The position numbers and the translations under genes are program-made. The notes beneath the pieces were generated by a model, which worked only from the letters and a program-made list of their open reading frames with translations, was not told the DNA's origin and searched no databases. A DNA stretch of 22,300 nucleotides from the NCBI GenBank assembly GCA_032907565.1, contig JAJJPK010000060.1:1-22300 (forward strand), written 5' to 3'. Origin of the DNA: ZC4RG29 sp032907565. Its GTDB lineage: Bacteria > Bacteroidota > Bacteroidia > Cytophagales > Cyclobacteriaceae. Below are positions 8,253 to 15,112 of this stretch, in pieces (position 1 is the first letter of the stretch; every line of letters begins with the position of its first letter).

Positions 8253-8561
8253 TTAATTCTTTTTTCCCCGAATTTGTTCCAGCAGTTCGTCGACATCTTC
8301 GAGCAATCGCTCCGCCTTATTCTTCGCCTCGTCCACAACTTTCTGGCCTTGCGACTTAGCCTCCGAAGTCAGCGGCGTCTCACGTCCGGATACAAAATCA
8401 TCGATCAGCTCCTCCAGCATTTTCCGGTACTTGTCCAGCTGATACGATAGCTTTTCCCGTGTACTGGATCCCTTATCGGGTGCAAACAACACACCGATAA
8501 CAGCTCCGGCCGCAACCCCTGCCAGGAAAGCAAAGAACGAGTTTCCACTTCTTTTGCTCAT
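8253..8561 (-). CDS. YtxH-domain small membrane protein
   Basis: A 102-residue protein with a glycine-rich transmembrane helix at about residues 8-27 (FLAGVAAGAVIGVLFAP), immediately followed by DKGSSTREKL, the typical YtxH/gas-vesicle-GvpP-like signature. The rest is an amphipathic, highly charged helix (KNKAERLLEDVDELLEQIRGKK) that is probably coiled coil. YtxH proteins are often called general stress proteins because of B. subtilis YtxH; no activity is known. I chose the ATG at 8561 over an in-frame GTG at 8579, because the longer form would begin upstream of a TAnnTTTG promoter box at 8568-8575. Transcription from that box would start almost at the ATG. Confidence 0.85.
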   Translation of the reverse strand: MSKRSGNSFFAFLAGVAAGAVIGVLFAPDKGSSTREKLSYQLDKYRKMLEELIDDFVSGRETPLTSEAKSQGQKVVDEAKNKAERLLEDVDELLEQIRGKKN

Positions 8562-8567
8562 AATTTT

Positions 8568-8600
8568 CAAATTTAACACGCGTCAAAATGCAAAATCAAG
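8568..8600 (-). promoter_or_regulatory. Bacteroidota-type promoter for the ytxH-like/DUF1573 genes
   Basis: Minus strand: exact -7 box TAAATTTG (8575-8568), with CTTG (8600-8597) 21 nt upstream, which fits the TTG/TTTG-17..23-TAnnTTTG consensus known from Bacteroides and Flavobacterium. Only 6 nt separate the box from the ATG at 8561, so the mRNA would be leaderless or nearly so. The match is good; its use is inferred. Confidence 0.5.
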
Positions 8601-8662
8601 AATTTGGGATATTTTAACAACCCACGTGCCAAAGGGCGTCGTTTTGCCGGGTTGAACGACCG

Positions 8663-9802
8663 TTACTTGTTGTCGATGAGGCCCCGCCCGCTCTTCCGCA
8701 CTGCCCCTGACTCACTGAGTTCCCGGGCAATAACGTCCAGAATGCCATTCACAAACTGACGGCTTTTGGGGGGGCTGTAACTCTTCGCGAGCTCGATGTA
8801 CTCGTTGATGGAAACTTTAACGGGGATGTTCGGGAAGTTGAGGATTTCCGCTATGGCCATCTCCAGGATGATCTTGTCAGTAAGCGGCAGCCGGTCTACC
8901 TCCCAGTTGCGTGTATTGTTGGCAATCAGGTCTGCATACGGTTTCGCCAGGTCAGCAGCTTCGTTATACAGCCGTTCTATAAAGTCTTTGTCTTCGTCCC
9001 AGTTCACAGACAATGTATGTAGGGAAATCTGATCCTGTCGGGATGGATCGAACGCCTTGATGGTTTTCTCCACCATACCCTGCACGATTTCGCGGTCTTC
9101 TGCCCACCCGATCACGGCTTCACCGAAATAGTCGCTGATCGCGTTCTGGCCCAATAGAATTTTGCGGACGAAGTAGTTGGCGAACTTCCTTTGGTCACTT
9201 AGCGAGACTTCCTTCCGGTCAAGGTTGGCCTGGTATTCCGGGTCCACCCGCACCACATCGCGAAACCACGTCTTTACCTGGGGCATTCTCCCGTCCCAAC
9301 CCTGGTTCAGCTTGCGCACCTGCTCTTTTAGTTCCGTGCTGTTCTCCAGCGCGCGAATCCATGCATTGCCAAGGAAATTTGTGTGAGATACTTTGCGGTC
9401 CGACCGCGCCACACCGGCCATGGCGGCGGCCAGGCTCAATACAGCTATATAGTGGTGATAAATGCGCTCTGCTTCACGGACCATTTGCAAGCGATACGAG
9501 CGCTTGTCGCGTGCGCACTGATCATCGTAGTATGAAAGGGCCTCCCGCACGGCGGCGGAGACCGCGTTATCGTCCGAGTCGAAGCGGCGATCCTCATCTT
9601 CAAAAGCCCGGGTCAGCGCCTCTGTGGCGCTCCGGCTCCTCGCTGCCAGCATCTCCCGATCCTGCACCTCCATTGAGTTCAAGTCAGGAGTGAACCTGTC
9701 CCGTACATAGTCAAATGCGAGCTGATAATTTGCTTCGCGCGACTGATGCAAGGCGAAAAGGCTCTGCATTACCTTGATTCGAAGATTCCTCCTGTTCAGC
9801 AT
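8663..9802 (-). CDS. nusB: Transcription antitermination factor NusB (long Bacteroidota form)
   Basis: An RNA-binding partner of NusE/S10 in rRNA antitermination. The 379-residue product begins with the NusB-type helix RRNLRIKVMQSLFALHQ. It ends with the conserved NusB C-terminal half: NWEVDRLPLTDKIILEMAIAEIL (about residues 299-322), then VSINEYIELAKSY and SRQFVNGILDVIAREL (to about 363). E. coli NusB has 139 residues. Here more than 200 mostly helical residues are inserted between the N-terminal helix and the conserved C-terminal part; I recall such long forms as normal in Bacteroidota, and the insert's role is unknown. The ATG at 9802 is preferred over an in-frame start at 9856, because a good promoter (9826-9857) lies between them. 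Confidence 0.93.
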   Translation of the reverse strand: MLNRRNLRIKVMQSLFALHQSREANYQLAFDYVRDRFTPDLNSMEVQDREMLAARSRSATEALTRAFEDEDRRFDSDDNAVSAAVREALSYYDDQCARDKRSYRLQMVREAERIYHHYIAVLSLAAAMAGVARSDRKVSHTNFLGNAWIRALENSTELKEQVRKLNQGWDGRMPQVKTWFRDVVRVDPEYQANLDRKEVSLSDQRKFANYFVRKILLGQNAISDYFGEAVIGWAEDREIVQGMVEKTIKAFDPSRQDQISLHTLSVNWDEDKDFIERLYNEAADLAKPYADLIANNTRNWEVDRLPLTDKIILEMAIAEILNFPNIPVKVSINEYIELAKSYSPPKSRQFVNGILDVIARELSESGAVRKSGRGLIDNK

Positions 9803-10016
9803 GAAGATCAAAGAACGAATTCCCGCAAAAATACACCTTCCATAGAATGAACTCAAGGAATCTGCGGAATGTATTAGGAGTGGGTAACAGGTGAAGGGTC
9901 ACTCCCTCACCCGTTCATTGACTCATTCTCCACACACACTCACACTAATTTCCCATATTTGACGTGGAACCCTACCTTGCAGACTCCGTATTATTACTGA
10001 TCGTACGGGCATTTGA
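9803..10016. other. Divergent intergenic region between nusB and the first ABC exporter gene
   Basis: At 214 bp this is the longest spacer in the window. It holds the nusB promoter at the left. In the middle is a low-complexity CA/TC-rich stretch (about 9900-9950, TCACTCCCTCACCC then CACACACACTCACAC). On the right, CATATTTG (9953-9960) matches five of the six fixed bases of TAnnTTTG and might serve the ABC gene, but no -33 element is evident. I see no RNA gene or small CDS. Confidence 0.5.
9826..9857 (-). promoter_or_regulatory. Bacteroidota-type promoter for nusB
   Basis: Minus strand: exact -7 box TATTTTTG (9833-9826) with CTTG (9857-9854) 20 nt upstream, close to the TTTG-N19..21-TAnnTTTG consensus. 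The ATG at 9802 lies 23 nt past the box, leaving a leader of roughly 17-20 nt. This supports 9802 as the nusB start. Confidence 0.6.
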
Positions 10017-11807
10017 ATGAAGGCGTTACGTTATCTCAATAAATACCTGGTCAAATACAAGTGGCACCTCATCCTGGGGACCATTTTCACGATCATTTCA
10101 AACATCTTCCAGGTGATACCCGGTCCCCTGGTACGGCATTCCATCGACCTGGTTGTAGATAACATCAATCTCCACAGATCGTTCGCTTCGATGGACCTGC
10201 AGGAGAAATTTTTTGGCGCGTTTGCGTTTTCGATACTCGTATACGCCGGACTGATCCTGCTCATGGCCCTTCTTCGTGGTGTATTCCTGTACTTCGTACG
10301 GCAGACACTCATCGTGATGTCGCGCCACATTGAGTACGACCTGAAGAACGAAATCTTCAGCCACTACCAGACCCTCCCCCTGAGCTTTTACCGGCGCCAC
10401 AATACGGGAGATCTCATGAATCGCATTTCCGAAGACGTAAGCCGCGTGAGGATGTACCTGGGTCCCGCCATCATGTATGGTATCAACCTGCTTACCCTCT
10501 TCCTGATACTCATTCCGCTAATGATTCACATTAGCCCTAAACTAACCCTCTATGCGCTTGCGCCCTTGCCGCTTCTTTCTTTCAGCATATACTTTGTGAA
10601 TAACATCATCGAGCGCCGTTCGGATGAGATACAGCGAAGCCAGTCGAAGTTGTCCACATTTGTCCAGGAAGCGTTCAGTGGTATTCGGGTATTGAAGTCG
10701 TTTAACCGCGAGGCCGAGTCGATCACGCGTTTCGACCTGGAGACGGAGACGTATCGAAAGAAGTCCCTGCGGCTTACCGTCGTTCAGTCGTTTTTCTTTC
10801 CCCTCATCCTCGGCCTGATCGGGCTAAGCACAATCCTCACGGTATACGCCGGAAGTGCAGAAGTGATCAGCGGTCCGCTGGGGTTCGGCCACATTGCCGA
10901 GTTCATTCTTTACGTAAATCTACTGACGTGGCCGGTAGCGTCTTTGGGATGGACGAGCAGCCTCGTTCAACGGGCAGAGGCGTCGCAAAAGCGCATCAAC
11001 GAGTTCCTCGAAACGAAGAGCGACATTGTGTCGCTGAAAAACCTTCAACGCCAAATCGAAGGCAAGATTGAATTCCGGAACGTAACCTTCGTCTACCCGG
11101 ACACCGGTATCCGTGCCCTTTCAAACGTGTCATTCACCGTCAACCCGGGTGAGTCGCTGGCCATTATCGGAACCACGGGCTCTGGCAAGAGCACTATAGC
11201 GAACCTGATCGCCCGCCTGTACGACGTGACGGAAGGCGAAGTCCTTATCGACGACATTTCCATAAAGGATTACGACATTACGGCGCTTAGGAAACAGATG
11301 GGCTTTGTTCCCCAGGATGTCTTCCTTTTCAGCGACTCCCTCGCGAACAACATCGGCTTCGGCCGCGAGGTTATCGACCCGGACAAAGTGATCCAGGCAG
11401 CTAAGGATGCCGATGTGTACGACAATATTATGGACTTCCCGGACGGGTTCAAGACGCGCGTAGGTGAACGGGGTATCACCCTTTCCGGCGGACAGAAACA
11501 ACGCGTCTCTATCGCCCGCGCCATTATCCGCGACCCCCGCATCCTCGTCCTCGACGATGCACTCTCCGCGGTTGATACCAAAACGGAGAACACAATCCTG
11601 AACGCCATGAAGCGTATCATGGAACACCGCACCTCAATTATTATCTCACACCGCGTATCATCCGCTAAGCTGGCCGATAAGATCATCGTCCTGGCCGACG
11701 GCAGGATCGTAGAAGAGGGAACACACGATTCGATGATGGAACTGAATGGGTATTACAAGGGCCTGTACGAAAAGCAAATGCTTACAGACGAAGTAGGCGA
11801 AGATTGA
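10017..11807 (+). CDS. ABC exporter half-transporter (permease-ATPase fusion) with degenerate catalytic site
   Basis: An inner-membrane ABC exporter of the MdlA/MsbA-like type, 596 residues. An N-terminal six-helix transmembrane domain (about 15-310) is fused to a nucleotide-binding domain (about 350-590). ATPase motifs are Walker A GTTGSGKS (385-392), Q-loop Gln433, signature LSGGQ (489-493), Walker B ILVLDD (509-514) and H-loop His545. The residue after the Walker B aspartate is Asp514, where an active site normally has the catalytic Glu. This is typical of the degenerate subunit of heterodimeric exporters such as TM287/288 or BmrCD. The likely partner is the ABC gene ending at 13340, which has the complementary defect. 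No Shine-Dalgarno sequence is seen at the ATG. Substrate unknown; lipid or drug export are family possibilities. Confidence 0.93.
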   Translation: MKALRYLNKYLVKYKWHLILGTIFTIISNIFQVIPGPLVRHSIDLVVDNINLHRSFASMDLQEKFFGAFAFSILVYAGLILLMALLRGVFLYFVRQTLIVMSRHIEYDLKNEIFSHYQTLPLSFYRRHNTGDLMNRISEDVSRVRMYLGPAIMYGINLLTLFLILIPLMIHISPKLTLYALAPLPLLSFSIYFVNNIIERRSDEIQRSQSKLSTFVQEAFSGIRVLKSFNREAESITRFDLETETYRKKSLRLTVVQSFFFPLILGLIGLSTILTVYAGSAEVISGPLGFGHIAEFILYVNLLTWPVASLGWTSSLVQRAEASQKRINEFLETKSDIVSLKNLQRQIEGKIEFRNVTFVYPDTGIRALSNVSFTVNPGESLAIIGTTGSGKSTIANLIARLYDVTEGEVLIDDISIKDYDITALRKQMGFVPQDVFLFSDSLANNIGFGREVIDPDKVIQAAKDADVYDNIMDFPDGFKTRVGERGITLSGGQKQRVSIARAIIRDPRILVLDDALSAVDTKTENTILNAMKRIMEHRTSIIISHRVSSAKLADKIIVLADGRIVEEGTHDSMMELNGYYKGLYEKQMLTDEVGED

Positions 11808-11827
11808 AAAGTAAAAGGACATAGGCT

Positions 11828-11855
11828 GTAGAGACGCACGGCCGTGCGTCTCTAC
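11828..11855. repeat. Perfect 28-bp palindrome in a convergent intergenic gap
   Basis: The left arm GTAGAGACGCACGG is followed without a spacer by its exact reverse complement. It lies 20 bp after the stop of the first ABC gene and 60 bp before the stop of the convergent beta-barrel gene. In RNA it would fold into a 12-bp stem with a GGCC loop in either direction. From memory, it resembles a class of dispersed palindromes with GTAGAGACG...CGTCTCTAC ends found between genes in Bacteroidota and cyanobacteria. It may also act as a bidirectional transcript end, although no strict U-run follows. Confidence 0.85.
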
Positions 11856-11892
11856 TGGATAACAGTTTTCGAAATCAGTGAGAATTAGGCCG

Positions 11893-11917
11893 GTGCCTGA
11901 GCCCGTCGAAGGCCTTC
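11893..11917. repeat. REP-like short motif CCTGAGCCCGTCGAAGG
   Basis: The 17-mer CCTGAGCCCGTCGAAGG (11896-11912) reads CCTTCGACGGGCTCAGG on the other strand. I recall this motif as a very widespread intergenic repeat core in many bacterial genomes. GAAGGCCTTC (11908-11917) is itself a 10-bp palindrome that reaches the stop codon of the beta-barrel gene at 11916. Only one copy is in this window, so calling it a repeat rests on memory. Confidence 0.5.
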
Positions 11918-12503
11918 AATTCTTTAAAAGAAATCTCGCGCCCACCGCGCCAAACAACTGCAACGTCAACGGCCGATCGGCGACTTCAAGAAGGAGGCTC
12001 AGTTCTCCGAATACGTTCAGTGGTGTATCTTCAAACGTGTACTCGATCCCTCCTATGCCTTCGGGCCCGAAGTCGATGGTATTGCGAACGTCGGTTCGGG
12101 CGCCATTGTCGGGAGGACGCTCCCTGTAGCGATATTCGATTTTGCCGAACTTGAGCATACCGCCCGCTCCCCAGTACCACTGCAGCCTTCCTTCCATACC
12201 CTCCGTGGGGATGTCGTAGTGAAGCAGGTAGCGCGCCTGCAGGTAGACCGGGTTGTCAAGTCGGTGATTAATGTAGTTGTACCCGTCGTACTTCGAGTAT
12301 TCGTAAAACGACTTTCTATGATAATCCTTCCTCCACTCACGCGAAGCCGTGCCGAGTATGAACTCCACGGCGCGGTTAGGCCGAACTTGCCTCTTGTACG
12401 TAATGCCAATCGGGTCGCCGAGGCGAAGACCCATGCTATGATCCTGGGACCAGCCGGTACTGCAAGCGAGGACCGGCAACAACAACACGATGATTCTTTT
12501 CAT
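11916..12503 (-). CDS. Predicted outer-membrane beta-barrel protein, paralogue 1
   Basis: I do not recognise a named family. The 195-residue protein has a hydrophobic signal peptide (MKRIIVLLLPVLACSTGWSQ), and the rest alternates polar and hydrophobic residues with many aromatics, as in small outer-membrane beta-barrels. It shares a series of motifs with the next upstream gene: GLRLGDPIGITYK against GFKLGDPFAISYK, SFYEY against KFYEY, NHRLDN against SHRINY, and FGPEGIGGIEYTF against FGPQVSVGIEYSY. The two are clearly tandem paralogues. Cys14 in LPVLAC could be a weak lipobox. The C-terminus (GARFLLKN) lacks the classical terminal Phe. I chose the ATG at 12503 over an in-frame start at 12518 because the signal peptide then starts with MKR. 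Confidence 0.75.
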   Translation of the reverse strand: MKRIIVLLLPVLACSTGWSQDHSMGLRLGDPIGITYKRQVRPNRAVEFILGTASREWRKDYHRKSFYEYSKYDGYNYINHRLDNPVYLQARYLLHYDIPTEGMEGRLQWYWGAGGMLKFGKIEYRYRERPPDNGARTDVRNTIDFGPEGIGGIEYTFEDTPLNVFGELSLLLEVADRPLTLQLFGAVGARFLLKN

Positions 12504-12550
12504 ACCAGAACTAGTCATGAAGCTTTGTACGTAAACAATGTCGAACGGGA

Positions 12551-13270
12551 TTAGAAAATGTATCGCAGTCCTGCACCTCCCTGGAACCGCCTCCAGCCCG
12601 GATCGAGGGAGATGTCGTGGAACAACTCCACCTCCATAAATGCTGACACCGGAATTTGAAAATAGGAGTACTCAATACCGACCGACACCTGCGGACCAAA
12701 TGTATGGCGCTGCCGCTCGAAAGAGCCGAGTTTGTTCACTTCAGTGCCATTGACGACGCTGGTGAAATAGTACTGGTAGTCGATCTGTGTATTCCTGATT
12801 TCGGTGCCAAGGCCGAAGTACATTTTAAGCCCGGGGGTTATTCCTCTTGCATCAACGTGCCATAGAAATTTCAGTTCCGCCACCCAATCGTAATTTATCC
12901 GGTGTGAAAGGTAGTCTACACGCGCGCCCTCGCTGGCGGTATCAACGTCAATGTATTCGTAAAATTTTCCGCGGTAGTACCGGTTGTAGAGGCCACTGGC
13001 AGTCTTTCCAAAGTCAGCCGCTATACCGAATCGTTCGCTGATGTAATACTTGTAGCTGATGGCGAAAGGGTCACCGAGCTTAAAGCCGATGCCGTGATAG
13101 GGATAGCGGGAATTCTCAAATACAGGGCAAACAATCTTACGCCGGTCCCGCTTTTTGTCCATCGAGTACATGCCTGCAGATCGTTTCCCCCTGGCATTTT
13201 GGGCAAAAACTGGGGCGTCCGGAGCAAAAAATAGGAATCCGGCCAATATGAGCACTATGCGCGCTACCAT
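12551..13270 (-). CDS. Predicted outer-membrane beta-barrel protein, paralogue 2
   Basis: The 239-residue tandem paralogue of the gene that follows it 47 bp downstream; no named family is recognised. It has a signal peptide (about 1-23, ending PVFAQ), and then a basic stretch absent from paralogue 1 (KKRDRRK, about 39-45). A predicted beta-barrel follows from GIGFKLGDPFAISYK to the end. The last residues LRYIF, with a terminal Phe and alternating aromatics, match the outer-membrane insertion signal recognised by BAM. Many Tyr/Phe girdle residues are visible. An exact TAnnTTTG box lies 7 nt before the ATG at 13270. The gene pair is enclosed by two ABC half-transporter genes, which might be functional or accidental. 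Confidence 0.78.
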   Translation of the reverse strand: MVARIVLILAGFLFFAPDAPVFAQNARGKRSAGMYSMDKKRDRRKIVCPVFENSRYPYHGIGFKLGDPFAISYKYYISERFGIAADFGKTASGLYNRYYRGKFYEYIDVDTASEGARVDYLSHRINYDWVAELKFLWHVDARGITPGLKMYFGLGTEIRNTQIDYQYYFTSVVNGTEVNKLGSFERQRHTFGPQVSVGIEYSYFQIPVSAFMEVELFHDISLDPGWRRFQGGAGLRYIF

Positions 13271-13277
13271 CGAACCC

Positions 13278-13285
13278 CAAAGATA
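13278..13285 (-). promoter_or_regulatory. Promoter -7 box upstream of the beta-barrel pair
   Basis: Minus strand: exact TATCTTTG match to TAnnTTTG, 7 nt before the ATG at 13270. No strong TTTG or TTG element is found 17-23 nt upstream (CTTC is the nearest, 18 nt away). If used, it would give an almost leaderless mRNA. Confidence 0.4.
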
Positions 13286-13339
13286 CGCTGTTTTGAGGGG
13301 TTGGAAGGGCGTCGAACGACTGGTGGTAGTGTGGTTCGT

Positions 13340-15112
13340 TCAAACGAATTCTTTGTACTGCATCCGGTGGAGTTGGGCATAATATCCCTCCCGCAGGAGC
13401 AGTTCTTCGTGGGTACCTTCCTCCTTGATTTCACCCTTGTCCAGAACGATGATCTTGTCGGCCTGCTGAATGGTAGACAACCGGTGCGCGATCACAATTG
13501 CCGTTCGTCCGCTCATCATCTTGTCGATAGCGTTCCGTATCATTTCCTCGGTTTCGTGGTCGACAGACGAAGTTGCCTCATCGAGCACAAGGATGCGTGG
13601 GTCGTAGACCATGGCTCGGATAAACGATATCAGCTGTCGTTGTCCAACCGAAAGAGTCGACCCGCGTTCCATGACGTTATACGACAATTGTCCTGGAAGC
13701 CGTTCAATAAACCGTCGTGCCCCGACAAGGTCGGCGGCATGCCATACCATCTCTTCTGTGACGTCCGGGTTGCCCAGGGCAATGTTGTTGAAAATCGAGT
13801 CGGAGAACAGAAATACATCCTGCAACACAACACCGATATTCCGCCTGAGAAATCCGAGATCATACTCATTCAGGTCGACGCCGTCGATGGTAATGCGACC
13901 CTTTCGGATTTCATAAAAGCGGTTAAGCAAATTTATGATAGATGACTTACCCGCTCCTGTTGCGCCGACTAGTGCGACAGTTTCTCCTTCGCGTATTTCC
14001 AGGTTGATATCGCGGAGCACGTAGTCATCATTATTGTACGCGAACCAGACATTTTCAAATTTCACCTCTCCGCGTATTTCCTCCGGCCGGTAGGTGCCGG
14101 TTGCCTGTACGTGTTCCTTGTTGTCTAACAGATTCATGATCCGCGACATACTCACGATACCCATCTGCAACGTGTTGTAACGGTCGGCGATCATCCGAAT
14201 GGGCCGGAAGAACATCTGGATGTACATGATAAAAGCGATGAGCTTACCGATCGTTATTCCAGTCACTTCGGTGTTAATGATCCCTTTCGCGCCGTACCAG
14301 ACCAGAAGTCCTATGCCCGCCGCAGCGATAATTTCGGCCACAGGATAGTAGACAGAATAGTACAGCACAGAACGCAGGTTGGCCTGACGGTGGTCGTTGT
14401 TGATGGCTTTGAATTTTTCGTACTCGGTCTTTTCACTACCGAAGATCTGCACGATGTTCATCCCCGTAATGTGTTCCTGGACGAACGCGTTGAGGTTGGA
14501 TACTGCGTTGCGCACATCGTTGAACGCAACCTTGATCTTTTCCTTGAAGATATACGTGCTCAGCAGGAGCAGGGGAATCGTTGAGAGGCTTACCAGTGAC
14601 AGCCGCCAATCTTCATAAAACATGAAGCCCAGGATAAAGATGATCTGCAGCAAGTCGCCCGCCATCGCTGCAAGACCTTCACTGAAAACATCAGCAAGCG
14701 CTTCTACGTCAGAGATCGTTCTGGTCACGAGCCGCCCTATCGGTGTGCGGTCGAAGAACCGGAGCCGAAGCCGTACAATGTGCTTGTACAGCTTCGAGCG
14801 GATATCGCGTATGACCTGTTGTCCGAGCCACCCGGAAACATAGGTATGGATGTATTGGGCAATGGACTGGACCAGGAGGAGGCCGATAAGAAGCATGATC
14901 ATGAAGACCATGCCCTCATAATCGCCGACAGCCACATCGTGGTCCAGTGTGTATTGTATGAGCACCGGGCGGAGCGGTGAAAGGACGCCCAGCGCAACGG
15001 TAAGGAAGATTACCAATCCAAATCTGAAGCGGTACGGTCGCACAAAGGCAAGCAACCGCCGCAGAACCTTGAAATCGATGATATTTCCGCTGCTGATCTG
15101 TTCCTTCTCCAC
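13340..15112 (-). CDS. ABC exporter half-transporter (permease-ATPase fusion) with catalytic Glu and LSVGQ signature
   Basis: An inner-membrane ABC exporter of 590 residues: a six-helix transmembrane domain (about 25-320) followed by an ATPase domain (about 345-585). Motifs are Walker A GATGAGKS (383-390), Q-loop Gln431, signature LSVGQ (487-491) and Walker B ILVLDE (507-512) with catalytic Glu512, then SSVD and H-loop His543. The signature departs from LSGGQ as in MdlB-like subunits. This complements the Asp-for-Glu change in the ABC protein encoded at 10017-11807, so the two may pair. The start codon is GTG at 15112; its G is the last base of the truA stop (TAGTG), so the two genes are translationally coupled. 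A truA-ABC exporter pair is, as I recall, common in Bacteroidota. Confidence 0.93.
   Translation of the reverse strand: MEKEQISSGNIIDFKVLRRLLAFVRPYRFRFGLVIFLTVALGVLSPLRPVLIQYTLDHDVAVGDYEGMVFMIMLLIGLLLVQSIAQYIHTYVSGWLGQQVIRDIRSKLYKHIVRLRLRFFDRTPIGRLVTRTISDVEALADVFSEGLAAMAGDLLQIIFILGFMFYEDWRLSLVSLSTIPLLLLSTYIFKEKIKVAFNDVRNAVSNLNAFVQEHITGMNIVQIFGSEKTEYEKFKAINNDHRQANLRSVLYYSVYYPVAEIIAAAGIGLLVWYGAKGIINTEVTGITIGKLIAFIMYIQMFFRPIRMIADRYNTLQMGIVSMSRIMNLLDNKEHVQATGTYRPEEIRGEVKFENVWFAYNNDDYVLRDINLEIREGETVALVGATGAGKSSIINLLNRFYEIRKGRITIDGVDLNEYDLGFLRRNIGVVLQDVFLFSDSIFNNIALGNPDVTEEMVWHAADLVGARRFIERLPGQLSYNVMERGSTLSVGQRQLISFIRAMVYDPRILVLDEATSSVDHETEEMIRNAIDKMMSGRTAIVIAHRLSTIQQADKIIVLDKGEIKEEGTHEELLLREGYYAQLHRMQYKEFV

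Noticed and set aside
8590..8662. Terminator after nusB (CAACCC/GGGTTG pairing)
   Set aside because: The two 6-bp arms are about 25 nt apart and the following sequence is TTAAAA, not a U-run, so the evidence is too weak.
9803..9856. Longer N-terminus for NusB
   Set aside because: It would start upstream of or within the promoter element and precede the conserved RRNLRIKVMQSLFALHQ start.
13300..13340. Hairpin after the second ABC gene (GAACGA/TCGTTC)
   Set aside because: A 6-bp stem with a 16-nt loop and no U-run does not make a convincing terminator.
13301..13945. 214-codon plus-strand open frame opposite the second ABC gene
   Set aside because: It is antisense to the ABC ATPase domain, whose motifs are intact, and has no recognisable domain.
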